A stretch of DNA of 64,000 nt, from NCBI GenBank assembly GCA_022925895.1, contig JAKSYS010000125.1:1-64000 (forward strand), in the 5' to 3' direction. Within the stretch, counting starts at the first letter, position 1. Every line of letters starts with the position of its first letter. This document shows positions 46,037 to 57,469 of this stretch, in pieces. The position numbers were made by a program, and so were the translations under genes. The notes under the pieces are model-generated. The model was given only the letters and a program-made list of their open reading frames with translations, had not been told where the DNA came from and made no database searches. Source of the stretch: Fragilaria crotonensis (lineage: Eukaryota > Bacillariophyta > Fragilariophyceae > Fragilariales > Fragilariaceae).

Positions 46037-49000
46037 TTACCAAGTTAGAAACTTCAAAACACAATTGTTCTCGTTGCGGCGAGAGAGGGCCTTGTAACTC
46101 TCGTTGTAGATCCATAGAATGGCACCAGCGACTGGAGCCACAGCCCATGGAGTCCAGTTCACAATTGCCGATCCAGTAAAGTTGTGGACACCGGGAACGT
46201 AGGAGAAAAAAATCGTCAAGAGCAGTCCAACCATGACACCATAAACGGTTGTTCGGTTGCCAAACCCATGAACAAAGAGAGAGTTAATGCGAGTCTTGCA
46301 AACCCAAATGTGACAGAATTGAGTTACAGTCAAAGTAATGTAAAACGCAGTGGCGGCTTGCGAGAATATATTGCGCTGTTGGTCAGCAGTGAACACGTCT
46401 TTTGTGCGAGGAATTGTAATCTCTTGTGTGGCGGTAAGAGAGAAGAAATTTCCAGGCCTCCCCGTGCTGGGGTCAGTGAATGGGAAATCGGACAAATGGA
46501 TGCCGTGTTGTTGGTAGATGAACATGTACGCCAAAAAAGCTAGCAACCGATACAACAGATCCGGCGATCAGATAGGAGTAGACCAGAAGAGAGGGCGAAA
46601 CAAGCCTGTCGCGGACTGGATCACGAGGTTTCCGCTGCATAATGTCGGATTCGGCTTTCTCATACGCCAAGGAAATTGCCGGTCCGAGTTCTGTGCCGAG
46701 ATCAATCGTCAAAACTTGCATGGCAGTAAGACCCAGGGGTAGGAGGAAGAGTAAATTCAACACGGCCGAGATAACTTCGGGGAGGATGTGTGCCATGGTG
46801 AAAGCAATCGTCTTCTTGATGTTGTCAAAGATGATTCGACCTTCCTCAATGCCAGAAACGATGGAAGCAAAGTTGTCATCCATTAAGATGATATCGGCAG
46901 ACTCTTGCGCAACATCAGAGCCGTTCAACCCCATGGCAATGCCAACATCAGCTTGCTTAAGGGCCGGTGCGTCGTTGACTCCATCGCCAGTAACGGCGAC
47001 GATGTAGCCCAACCCTTGACAGCGACGTACAATCTCCAACTTATGAGCAGGTGTTGTCCTCGCGAACACGACGCCAGATTTGGACAAGATAGACTTCCAC
47101 TGGTCATCGGTCAATTCTGCAATGCGACAACCGTGAACCACGGCGCCGTCGAGTGCCGACCAATCTCCAGTCGTAGTCTCATTCTCCAGGAGTTCAATGT
47201 TGTTGTTACTTTCCAGCAATCCTATTTGCTCGGCGATCGACCTGCCGGTGAGTGGGTGATCACCCGTCACCATGAAAACCTTCACACCTGCGCTGTGGCA
47301 CTTGGAAATAGCATCCGGTACGTTTTCGCGAGGCGGGTCCATGATTCCGACCAGGCCAATGAAATTGAGGTCATTTGTCGGGAAATTGTACGTCCCGTCA
47401 AGCTCTGCAAATACAGTGCCATTTGGCGCCTGAAAGCGGATGTTGCAGGAAGCCAGCACCCGCTTGCCCCCCGCAGCAAAAGTCTCGTACGCTTCCGTGA
47501 AGCGTGGTTTAAAGCCGTCGTCAATGGGCATTTGGTGTTTGTCGCCAACCGATGAGGCGTGCGTGGCACACTTTGAAAGGATCACCTCAGGTGCTCCTTT
47601 CATCAGCACTTCGTATTCCTCCATGCCAGATTCAAACGGATGAACGCCAATTGACTTGACGACAACCAATTGCCACTTGTTCTTGCTGTTAAACGGGATT
47701 TCAAACAAGATTGGGTAATCATTGCGAAGCCTCTTTGTGGAACATATTTGGTCACAATATGTCAGAAGTGCACAATCGGAGGGATTGCCAGAAAACGTCC
47801 TGACGGGAGCGTTCGCGAAGTCCAAGACACTACCTGGAATGCTAGAACTCCAGGAAAGACGTGAAACATTGGACATTTTTTGCAACCGAGCCGAGCGCAT
47901 AGATTCAATGGCAATCTCTTGGTCCTCTGTGGCGACGACTTGTCCACGATTGCAAAGTGTGGCAGCACGTAAGAAAACAGCATTGGGTGTCGTTCCGTGC
48001 AAGATAGGACCCTCTACGCCCTTTCGACGCATGTGGTGGCGGCGGTCGAGCCAAATATCCGTGACCTTCATCTCATTTGTAGTGAGAGTGCCAGTTTTGT
48101 CAGAGCAGATGAGAGAGGTGGACCCCAAGGTCTCAACACAGTCGATTCTCTTAACAAGAACGGAGCGCTTCGCCATGTTACGAGCAGCCAGCGAGAGCAA
48201 CGATGTGACTGTGGCTGGCAAACCTTGCGGAGTATTGGCGACAATAATGACCAAAAATCCATTGATGAAGATGGCAACGATTTCGCTCGATGTTTGTGCC
48301 TTGCTGATGAACACTCCAGCGATGAAGAACACTGTCGCCATGGAAATTGCAATGGCGGCGATAAGCGCGACGAATCTGCGAACTTCCTTTTGTAGAGTCG
48401 ATTCCCGCAATTTGGTGCTGGAAGCGAGCCCAGCAACCGTACCGATTGCGGTGTTGTCTCCAGTGAGCACGACAATTCCAATCGCCATTCCGTCAAAGCA
48501 CAAGGAACTGCTGAAGGCGACATTCTTGCACTCGAAGATCCGCGTCCCTTTTTCTGACGGACGGTCGTTGCACGATATCGGGTGCGATTCGCCGGTCAGC
48601 GAGGAGCACTCGGATTTCAAACTGCGGCAAAGAAGGAGGACCAAATCGGCAGGTACCTTATCTCCATCCTTAACGATGACAATGTCCCCGACAACGACGT
48701 CTCCAACGGGAACTTCCTTTTGCTTTCCATCCCGAATGACGTTGCATGAAACAGCCAACATCTTGGAGAAGGAATCCATGATCTTGAGTGCCTTTCCTTC
48801 TTCGTGAAACTGCAGAAAGCAAGTAAGAAAGACGACAACAAAGAGGACGATGGCCAAATACAAATTGGTTCTGTCCGACTTCTCGGACTGAAGGGCATAC
48901 GCAATAACGGACAAGAAGCCGCAAGTATTGAGCAATACCATGAACATGTTCTGGAACTGCATCAAGAAGCGACGCCACTCCGGCATCTTGGGTGGAGGAG

Positions 49001-49316
49001 TAAGCTCGTTCTTCCCGTACAGTTTCAACCTTTCGGCAGCTTCCTCGCTGCTTAGTCCAGCGCTCTTCTCAATGTCTGCAACGTTAATATTGCTGAGAGG
49101 ATACTTGAGGGCGATCTCATCGTGTTCCATGTAAGGCTCGTCAATGTTCAACATGGCTTTGGCATTCCCGGTAGGCGTCTGGGATTCTTCACTCGCAACG
49201 ACAATTGCGTCACCACCGTTCGCACCGCCATTAGCTGGCACTGCTATTGGTTCACCGGTCTCAACGTCAGCACTTGCCCTTTCATCTGCATTTGCACTTT
49301 CACTGATAGGCTCCAT
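46037..49316 (-). CDS. Type IIC-like P-type cation ATPase (one frame change)
   Basis: The product is about 1,090 residues long. Order: acidic N-tail; cation ATPase N-domain (to about 130); M1-M2; actuator domain with TGES at 241-244; M4 motif NTPQGLP at 361-367; phosphorylation site DKTGT at 406-410; KGAPE; VTGDHPLTG; TGDGVNDAPALKQADVGIA; and M5-M10 ending in FYITLTVTQFCHIWVCKTRINS, a Na,K-ATPase-type C-terminus. It would pump cations across the plasma or an internal membrane using ATP. Residues that bind ions in Na,K-ATPase differ: PEGL is PQGL, the M5 SNIPE is HILPE, and M6 DLGTD is DLGTE. One frame change lies in an AAAAAA run on the plus strand (46533-46538); the protein pattern continues across it. 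It is divergent from the ORF at 49443. Confidence 0.88.
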
Positions 49317-49442
49317 GGTTGCTGGAGTCAGATTTGCATTGATCTGCCGATATGCTGGTCTGTGTGTTTGATAAAAATAGATATTGCAACAGAGCGCCTG
49401 ACCCCTGATCCTGATCCTATATGCTGGTACTATACTTGTAAT

Positions 49443-49682
49443 ATGAGCGAGGAAGTGATTGCTTGTTTTGCTTCTTTATCGAAGTCCAAGCCCAAAAGGC
49501 AAGATAAAGATATCCAATTTAGTCGTCCACAGGATTCACAGAAGTCGCCTCAGCAAGTTGTGGAAATTCGCTTTAAACCCAAAACTTGCGGAGAAATGAA
49601 GTCGGTTTTCCGAAAAGAGGAGAAGACTTTTGTACTGAAAGGACAATCTGCCATACATAGACTTAAATCAAATCCAAGTTGA
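49443..49682 (+). CDS. Small hypothetical protein
   Basis: An ATG-started frame of 79 codons (MSEEVIACFASLSKSKPKRQ) with a basic, Lys/Gln-rich composition and no recognised domain. It lies divergently 127 bp from the ATPase start, so it may be a real short gene, a first exon, or chance. Confidence 0.25.
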   Translation: MSEEVIACFASLSKSKPKRQDKDIQFSRPQDSQKSPQQVVEIRFKPKTCGEMKSVFRKEEKTFVLKGQSAIHRLKSNPS

Positions 49683-50347
49683 AGGTTGGAAATGTCATTG
49701 AAAACATTACTTAGATCATTATTTCGATGGACACTATCAAATGAAATATGAAGAAGGATAAGTCCTCAACCTACATGTTGGATCGATGCATGAAGTTTTG
49801 TAAGGTTTGATGGAACCATATCTCTTGGCGAACTGCTCTCGGAGGGAGTGTTAAGATTTCATATGGAAATGGGGGTTCGTGAACGTCGTGTCCGTGCCCT
49901 TTTGCGTTGGGGCACGGACGCAGTTGGGTGTCGTATCTACCGTAGAGGACGATTGTTGTGTACGTTTCCCTTTTTGTGAGAATGTCATTTGATATGGCAT
50001 GTCGCTCTTGGCAGGAGCGCGCAAATTCTCACGCATGCACGCACGCATGAAACCACGCCTTCGGGGTCCGGACGTTGTGCAACCTGTACCCTGGATTGAT
50101 GCGATGTGAGGAATGGGAGAAAAACAATTTTGGGACCACACCACCGTGAGAGTTAAACATTTTGGCAAGCGGATAGAATGGATGGTGGCGGGCCTGTCGT
50201 TTCGAAGGAATACCTTGCAAAGAATGCTGTCAAAATAATGGACCTAATAGCAGCATTCGTTTGGAACAGGTCACTATTACGTGACATGTTCTCTCGTATG
50301 CATGATAACGTTTTTCAAAACGAGATTCTTATTTCGTGACACATACA
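49683..50347. other. Intergenic stretch, no gene seen
   Basis: No coding pattern or repeat is convincing here. It separates the small plus-strand frame from the Cys-rich surface protein gene. Confidence 0.5.
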
Positions 50348-51415
50348 CTACCACAGGACCATGCTTCCAATCTCGATGGCGATGATAATACTGATTAGCA
50401 TCACCGAAGATGCTGCAATTCCAGTTCGAACGCCGTGGGCACTGCTGTTTGTTCGAGTCGACGACGCCGAAGGGCTGTCTGTGGGAACATTGTCCGCTGC
50501 CTCCAACGAGGTGGGAACAGAACTGCTACTATTAGATGTGGAATCGCCAGTATCACTTGGATTCAAAGTCTCCGGAAGTGCTGCAGTTGCACTAGGTGAC
50601 AAACTTGGTTCGACGACGACAACGACAGGAGCAGATGTTGGTGTTGTGTCGACGGGAGATCCTGTTGCAGGGATTACTGGTGACATGGTGGTAGCAGTCA
50701 TGGATGGGACAGACGATGGTTCCAACGGGGATTGTGATGGCGTCACTGTTGTTTCGAATAATGGTGCTGTGAATGGTTGACTTGTTGTCGGGGGAACGAG
50801 GGCCATGGTTCCGCAATTGGAAGTGCATCCCAATACATCTGCCATGCAATCTCCCAGGAGTTTTCCAGTACGTTCACAAGTGGGACAACAAGTTACAATG
50901 GCACACACGGAATTAATGTTGTTGCAGGATGTGAGAACGAGATCGTCAGCTGTCGAGCTGGTATCTGTGCAGTCTGTCGAACAAAGACCAGTGTCATTGG
51001 AACCAGACGTTGTAGCTTCATTGTATGCACTGTCGAGGCAGTCGAGATGGCCAACGGCATCATCTCTGCAAATCCAAAGGTTTCCATTGTCCACAAAGGA
51101 GGGTGGAAGTGCTGCAAGCAATCGACTTTGGACCGTGGGACGATTGAGGATGATATCCGGAGTTGAAGGAACAAATCCAAATTGTGACAGTGCTGACGTC
51201 CGAACAGTTTGTGACGGTATCAGTACATTCGGAGCCAGTGCCAATACCGTGGCGATCCAACAACACCGAGAAGTAAGGTTTAGGAACAACTGCAACACAG
51301 CAGTCACTGAACGAGCCGTGGCGTGTGAATACGCTGTCGTTGCGTCATGATGTTTATGTACTCGTACAGCCGAGACAGCCCAATCGTTATTAGCGGTAGA
51401 ACTTGGAGCCCTCAT
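50348..51415 (-). CDS. Cys-rich surface protein with Ser/Thr stalk and C-terminal anchor
   Basis: I chose the ATG at 51415 because it places a hydrophobic signal or anchor (AVLQLFLNLTSRCCWIATVLALA) nearer the N-terminus; the frame is open from 51589. A Cys-rich module follows with pairs such as CRDDAVGHLDC, CSTDC, CAIVTCCPTC and CTSNC. Then comes a long Pro/Ser/Thr stalk and a terminal hydrophobic segment (SSVMLISIIIAIEIGSMVLW), either a GPI signal or a membrane anchor. This layout is typical of wall- or membrane-attached extracellular proteins. No named family is recognised. Confidence 0.6.
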   Translation of the reverse strand: MRAPSSTANNDWAVSAVRVHKHHDATTAYSHATARSVTAVLQLFLNLTSRCCWIATVLALAPNVLIPSQTVRTSALSQFGFVPSTPDIILNRPTVQSRLLAALPPSFVDNGNLWICRDDAVGHLDCLDSAYNEATTSGSNDTGLCSTDCTDTSSTADDLVLTSCNNINSVCAIVTCCPTCERTGKLLGDCMADVLGCTSNCGTMALVPPTTSQPFTAPLFETTVTPSQSPLEPSSVPSMTATTMSPVIPATGSPVDTTPTSAPVVVVVEPSLSPSATAALPETLNPSDTGDSTSNSSSSVPTSLEAADNVPTDSPSASSTRTNSSAHGVRTGIAASSVMLISIIIAIEIGSMVLW

Positions 51416-51741
51416 CAATGTACTGCATGACATGTATGGGCGTGTGGTGCGTTGCGGTGAGGATGGGATTTTCTTTCCTTCTTCTGCTATTTTTGTTGTG
51501 ACTTGCAATTTATAACGGCATGATAACGGATGGAGAGTAACAGCATAAATCGGTAAATTTACGTACACTCCAAGTACTCCAGTCTCCAATATCCAGTAGT
51601 AGCATATTTTGAAGCCACATCGTCACATCGCATACGGTATATCATAGCAAGTGTCTATGACCCTTGCATTGTGCGTATCGCATCACCAACGGAAAACCGT
51701 GTTATGCTTTGCAGTGCTGCGAGGCACTTTTTGTGTAGTGA

Positions 51742-52875
51742 TTACTTTGCTGTTCCAGGTTGATTTGAAGCGTGGATGATGAGATTGTCTAGAGCTGCAT
51801 AGCCACTTTGGATTAGGTCAAACACCACTGACACTCTTCCACTCGACGACCCGGTGGCATTGAGTGAAATCGAATTACGAGTCCATAGAAACGTCCACTG
51901 GTTGGGACCGACCGGTCCTGTCACGTCGACAAAGTCCAAGGCAGGACCCGTCAAAGGGACTGTTCCGAATGGAGCATTCAGGAGACTCACACGAAAAATG
52001 GGGGCAGCGATTGTGAAGGGCCCACCGGCACAGGGGAGATCGATGGAAGATATATCCACGGCAACATTCACAAAGGCTTTGCCAGAAGTTTCAAAGCTAA
52101 GGCCCAGTAGATCATCTTCTGCTGAGGAAAGCATGGAAATTGCATACGACCCAGCGCGACCTTGTGGGTCGGAGTAGGAAACCGAGCTGTTCCATGTCGA
52201 ATTGACGAGGAAAGCTTCAACCGTGTTTGTCTGATGGAATGTATTTTCGTCTGTGCCATAAATATTGTTGATGCCTGCAAAATCGATGGGACAATAAAGA
52301 CCTTCAGCAACCACAGCTTGTTTGGGTGATTCAAAGTCGTTGCTGTAAAGCAGAATTTTTTCCGCTGAAGGCTGGGAAGATGGAGCGGGAGTCGGTAAAG
52401 CGTTCGGCGTCTTAGTAGGCGGCGTTGGAGTAGCGAATTTTGTGGGAGGAGGTGTCGGTGGGATAGTATCTGTAGGTGGTGTCGGTAGGCAGCTCGGAGC
52501 AGAGTTTCCTTGCCATTTTGACTTGCTGTTGGACTTGCCACTCCATTGTTTTCCGTTCGCCCTTTTCCCCGCCTTGCCACCCTTTTTCCCAAACTGTTTT
52601 CCTATTTCCTTGCTTCCTTTTCTTGCATTGGTTTTGGTGCCTCCGACCTGATGATGCTCCTTCTTTTCACTTGGAACGGCGTAGCCATGGTGCGAAGACC
52701 TCTGAAAGACATCAAGAGATGACTTGTGCACGTGATAATACCGTTGAAGCGTTTTCGTCTCTGCGCCTGAACGAGCCCTAAGTGCATTCTGAGCTTTAAC
52801 AGACAAGTCGAAAACCAACAATGAAATGAAGCACAAGTGTGTGATTGTCTTTTGCACCTTTGAGACCTTGGTCAT
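51742..52875 (-). CDS. Secreted Lys-rich protein with Pro linker and C-terminal beta domain
   Basis: The ATG at 52875 is preferred because it starts a clean signal peptide (TITHLCFISLLVFDLSVKAQ); an in-frame ATG exists at 52941. After it come a Lys/Gly/Ser-rich block (GKQFGKKGGKAGKRANGKQ and SGKSNSKSKWQG), a Pro/Thr linker (about PTPPTDTIPPTPPPT) and a C-terminal domain of about 190 residues. That domain has LYSNDFESPKQ, FAGINNIYG and a closing AALDNLIIHA, the look of a jelly-roll or lectin-like fold. Lys-rich, Ser-containing secreted blocks are a property of diatom silaffins and cingulins; that role is inference. Confidence 0.6.
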   Translation of the reverse strand: MTKVSKVQKTITHLCFISLLVFDLSVKAQNALRARSGAETKTLQRYYHVHKSSLDVFQRSSHHGYAVPSEKKEHHQVGGTKTNARKGSKEIGKQFGKKGGKAGKRANGKQWSGKSNSKSKWQGNSAPSCLPTPPTDTIPPTPPPTKFATPTPPTKTPNALPTPAPSSQPSAEKILLYSNDFESPKQAVVAEGLYCPIDFAGINNIYGTDENTFHQTNTVEAFLVNSTWNSSVSYSDPQGRAGSYAISMLSSAEDDLLGLSFETSGKAFVNVAVDISSIDLPCAGGPFTIAAPIFRVSLLNAPFGTVPLTGPALDFVDVTGPVGPNQWTFLWTRNSISLNATGSSSGRVSVVFDLIQSGYAALDNLIIHASNQPGTAK

Positions 52876-53129
52876 GTTGGAGGGTTCCGAAAACCGAGCC
52901 TTTTTATTGTTGTTGATTCTCAAATGATATAAGCAAGTCACTAGTAAATGTCATCCTTATAGTTGAGTGTAAAGTTCGCATTTTGATCTCGAATGCAATT
53001 TTAAGTGATCTCGTATGTCCCGTATGTAATTAGATGATATGAATTCGCTTTCTACATTGTTTGCCGTTATCTTATTCTTGTACGTCGCATGTTTCTTGCT
53101 CAATATCTCCTTGAGTATCGCACCGGGTA

Positions 53130-53152
53130 CAAGCATAAACATAGTATCTGGA
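53130..53152 (+). repeat. Left terminal inverted repeat of the Tc1/mariner-like element
   Basis: Starts CAAGCATAAACATAGTAT after a TA. It mirrors 56521-56543 with one mismatch. Confidence 0.85.
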
Positions 53153-53391
53153 CAACCCTTATTACGACAGTACCAGGACAGATTGAGAAGTGATCGATTT
53201 GACCCTATTCATTCACGAAGATCTATCATTTTGCTCACTAGAGAGTTACAGTACAAGCAAAACGATAGGGGGTTACCGTAGCTAGTTTGTGTACAGGAGG
53301 TACTCTTCAAAAGATGGCGCGGTTCAAAAAAGTGACGCTAGTCTGTTAGTTGAAATTTTAAGTTCGTAATTTAATTGCTCATTACTGCATC

Positions 53392-56055
53392 ATGATAAGA
53401 AATAAAAAGGAACACAGCAGTGCTTCTGTGACCCAGTCAGTATGTGCTGGTAGAAGGCCAAAGGAATACACGGTCGAAGATGTGGTCAAATTGGTACGTA
53501 TTTCATTTCTAGCGGCAACCGCAAAGATTGACATGGTGGAGGACAAAATCACTCAGAAAAAAATATTTTTGTCCCTCCGATAGATTTTTCCCCTACGGCA
53601 ATTTTGTACTAACTAAATATATCGCTCTGATACTTCACATAATCAACGCAGGTGATTGTCAATGGTATCAGCGTTGATATGGCTCTTATGGCTTGTTCTC
53701 TACAAGCCACCGTTCCCGCTAGTACAATCTACTCACGTGTGAAGACTAGGAGGGAGAAAGGTACATACAATGCTCTTATACTTAAACGAGTAGAGGAAGC
53801 AAGACAAGTCGGCCTTATCATAGATATTACTAAAGATGACGACGACAGCTCCATGAACGTATCGCCCATCACTATGAATACCAATGAAGCATCATACTGT
53901 CGTAGCACGGCAACAACAACCTCGATGCAGTTATCTGCGTCACAGTCGACAAGAAAGAAGACACGACGCTCTCCCAAGCAAACAAGCATTGTTCGACTTG
54001 AAGCCAAGCGATTGAAGATGGATTATGAAGGAAGGTACAAGGCTGCATTTAAGGATGCCACAAATCTCATAGCTGCTGGAAAGACCGCCGTCGAACCAGT
54101 TAAGAGTATGTGCTTGAGACTGAACAAGGAGTACAACCTCGATGGGAAGCGTCAGTTGACGCGAAGCACAGTGTATCAAGCCGCTAAGGATGGTCTCGCA
54201 GGGACCAGTCCCAAGAAAAGGACCGGCGCCCAAAATTCCTGTAACACTTCTGAAGGTCGTAGCAACACATGCAGAAGTGTGCCAGGTTGAGACAGCGAGT
54301 TAAAGGGCCGGGATTTGAAGCGCTTGATAGGGGCATCGATTGTTGGAACGCCGCCGCGGCGTCATTCCAAATCGAGTCAGTTTGGAGGAAGGTTCGCAGC
54401 GAGTTTCCAGCTGCTCTTCAAGCAGCCAACAAGATTTCGGTGGAGGATGCACGTGCACAATGGACAACATACGACAACCTGGATCAATGGTTTGACGACG
54501 TCAAGAAAGATTTGATTGGGACAGGACTTGTTGAGGATAAAGTGGTTCTGGATGAAGACGGAGAAGTGGTGTCAGAGGTTTGCTTTAAAGGTGATTCGCA
54601 GCGACGCATCATTAACATGGACGAGACTCACCATAATTTAGCTATCACTGGAGACAGAGGAGGATCACGAGCTGTATCATATCACAACCCTGACTTTCAG
54701 CGGGGTGCAGCAAGAGGAGTGAAGTCAGGACGACATGTCACAGGTGTTTACGCAACAAACGCCGCCGGAGAGGCCTTACCTTCGTTCTACATCTTCGATT
54801 CGACAGCCAAATCAGAAGAGAACTTTCGCGTCAAGATGGATTGGCTTGTAGGTTTGCCTTCGATCACAGGCAGGTTAGGCTGCCCAACTCAGGTTGAATC
54901 CGACAGTTTCTATGCAGTTCGCTCGCGTGGATCAATGGACGAGGAGTTGCTCAATCAGTACATCGAAGCGGTGATCATTCCGTTGTATCCCAATATGAAT
55001 AAGACAGCAATATTTGACGCCAGAACAGGAAGACTCAACCAAGGTCCAGTTATCTTAAAACTCGACGCGGGGCCTGGAAGGATAGTGTCGTCAGAAGTTG
55101 TTTTGGCAAAGAGAAGCACTGTTTGAGCGAGGATTGATCATCATCCTTGGCTTACCTAATGCCACGAGCGTCCAACAAGAAATGGACGCATTGTATGGCC
55201 CATTCAAGTCTGCCACCTACTCGAGGCGAGAAGGTGGTACAGCAGAAATTGAAGGACAGAGGTCTTGCAAGACGGAACGGCCGGCAACTTAGCTCTGCTG
55301 CTCTCAACCTCGATTTCGGTGACCTCGCAACAATCGTTAACGGCACAACAGCTGACACAATCCAGGACAAACCATTCGATCTTCACTTCACTAAGGACAA
55401 GATTCTTTGGTCGTGGGCGAAGATTGGTTTCGTTCCTTTTACTCAAAGCTGTTTGCAAAACAAAAGGGTGAGAAAGGAGCTTGGACAACACAACAAGGAT
55501 GCAGCACTCGAAGACTTACAGTTGCGATACAATTTGCTCGTTGATGACATTGAAGGCGCAGGATTCAACGTTGGAATATTTGACGCTGCGATTCCAACAG
55601 CAACTCATGTTGACAGGGCAACAACGAAGAAAGCGCAGGTTGCACAGCTGCTCAGCAGTGGAAAAGCCTTCTCGGCGGGTGGACTGTGGACTATGTGCGA
55701 ATCACGTATTGGGAATGCAGGAGTGGCGCTGCAAGCTCAGAAGGAGCATCTGGAACTGAATGAAACTGCAAGAAAGGATGTCGCGAACAAGAAGAGTGAG
55801 GCACAGTTGAAGACATTGGAAAGAGCACAAGCAGCGCTGGCAAAACATGAAATTGATGCAGGGTCACTTACCGAGAAGGATTGGGGCGATGTAGTTCGCT
55901 GGGTGCTTCCTGAGGCGAAAGTGCCCTTTCGCTTGAAAGATCTCAAGAAGCGAGATCAAATTCTCGCAAAACTTGCAACTTTACCCAATAATTGGACCAC
56001 TTACATTCCTCGTATTGATCAGGTGGTCCCTGTTGTCCCACCAACACAAGTATAA
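53392..56055 (+). pseudogene. DDE transposase gene of the Tc1/mariner-like element
   Basis: Exon 1 starts at ATG 53392 (basic, then RRPKEYTVEDVVKL). A 158-bp intron with GTACGT donor and AACGCAG acceptor (53494-53651) joins it in phase to VIVNGISVDMAL. A helix-turn-helix-like part (TVPASTIYSRVKTRRE) and a pre-catalytic part (WTTYDNLDQWFDDVKKDL) follow. Then come the catalytic blocks: INMDETHHNL (first Asp), ILKLDAGPGRI (second Asp) and NATSVQQEMDALYGPFK (third Asp). The C-terminal half is helical and ends at 56055. Frame changes near 54230-54340, 55110 and 55220 break the reading, so this copy probably makes no active enzyme. Pogo-like versus other Tc1 lineages is not settled. Confidence 0.75.
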
Positions 56056-56520
56056 CAATGGGTATCAATGAAACAATTAAGCATCAATGGACTAGATTGT
56101 AAGCTTCACAATCGCCCTCAAATGAGAATTATGCGCATCCGGGATTTCAATTACGAAGTCCCACGAAATTTCTGATGCAAGCAATAACGGGAAATTGAAG
56201 ATCTTAAAAATCGAATATTGCATTTCTAACAATGCAGCCCCATAGCCGACTCGCTCATTATTAACATCTTAGTGCACAATAACAGTGAAAGATCAACGGA
56301 TTGATGAAAGGGATTCGATTTGCTCCATTAGTGACTCACCTGTCCGGATACTATGTTAAGGAAAATCTTGGGGGAAAAAAATCGACTAATCATATCTCCA
56401 TCATTCTACATCACACATAAACTCTAAATAGCTAGAAAGTATGCCCGACATCATATCTATATTATTTAACTTGAGGAAAAAGGGTAAGAAGTGGGCCGTT
56501 AAAGCGAATAATTTTTCTAG

Positions 56521-56543
56521 TCCAGGTACTATGTTTATGCTTG
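56521..56543 (-). repeat. Right terminal inverted repeat of the Tc1/mariner-like element
   Basis: Complement of the left repeat, followed by TA. The 465 bp between the transposase stop and this repeat hold nothing recognised. Confidence 0.85.
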
Positions 56544-56545
56544 TA

Positions 56546-57469
56546 CTTTTCAATCGGTTCTCGAAAACCGAGTTCAAGTTCAAGTTCGACTGTTCTCATC
56601 ATTTGAATTCATTCAAGGTTCGCTCTCGTTTGATGCATCGTTTACCAGGCACACCTAACACAATGTGAACTTAAATAGTCATAATAGCACAAAAGATCCA
56701 TCTTCTCCTTGCCTACCTGGTAATTGTACTAGCGAGCAGCTCGATTCTTTATTACAGTAGAGGCGACATTTCTACAACACATGCAAAATCACGTACCCCC
56801 TTCTCGTACAAGTAGCGTAGTTACATTTCAACGATACCAGGTACCAAGCAGAGGTGCGTGGCCGGACCTTCGACCGACCAGTAGACGAGGGACAGTGTCT
56901 CTCATTCGAATCCCGACTGGATTTTTATCGGTATGGACGTCCTCTCTGGCCGTCTCTCGCTCAACCCCGCTTCATACTGGAGTACGGAATACTACCAGGT
57001 ACAGGAGTACAGGAGTACGAACTATGCATACTGCTAGTCGTACAACTGGAGTAGGGGACTGTAGGTTGTGTTTCGAACGTTCGTCGACATTCGTCAGTTG
57101 GAATTCCGAATTCTTGCCATCCGTTTCCAAAAGTTCGAAACATCTGCGGGTCTGTGTAGGACTCTTTCGACTAACTACGATTGGTGGATTAGTGTGATTC
57201 GGTATTCCCTTGTGTTACGTCATGATGACATCTTCTTGATGACGTATCCCTCGCCTCTCCCTCGCAGTCTCGCAGTTCTCGCTCTCACACATATATCTTT
57301 GGTTTTTTTCTTCCTGCCGAGAACATCACACAAAAACATCACACATGCTTTGACACAACTCTCATGTTCTGCAATTGAAATCGTTTCCTTCCAGTTCCAA
57401 AGTTTGTCATCGTCATTGTTGTAATCTTGTTGCCATTTTGAATTTGAATGCTCAGAATACGACGTTAAA
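56546..57469. other. Intergenic stretch upstream of the plastid-protein gene
   Basis: No gene is seen. The last 100 bp before the ATG at 57470 are pyrimidine-rich on the plus strand and probably hold the promoter and 5' UTR. Confidence 0.4.

Larger units (their letters stand above)
53130..56543 (+). mobile_element. Tc1/mariner-like DNA transposon, 3.4 kb
   Basis: Terminal inverted repeats of 23 bp (22 of 23 match) begin CAAGCATAAACATAGTA at 53130 and end with the complement at 56543. TA lies immediately outside on both sides (53128-53129 and 56544-56545), the target duplication of this superfamily. Inside is a plus-strand DDE-type transposase gene with one intron and several frame changes. 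It sits between two host genes. Confidence 0.82.

Noticed and set aside
47722-48807. 361-codon plus-strand frame
   Set aside because: It is the opposite-strand shadow of the ATPase, whose motifs are unmistakable on the minus strand.
52957-53281. Short frames starting MFMLVP or similar at both ends of the DNA transposon
   Set aside because: They arise from the inverted terminal repeat read in both directions.
54315-54515. Separate small gene in the transposon
   Set aside because: It is an out-of-frame stretch of the transposase gene created by the frame changes around it.
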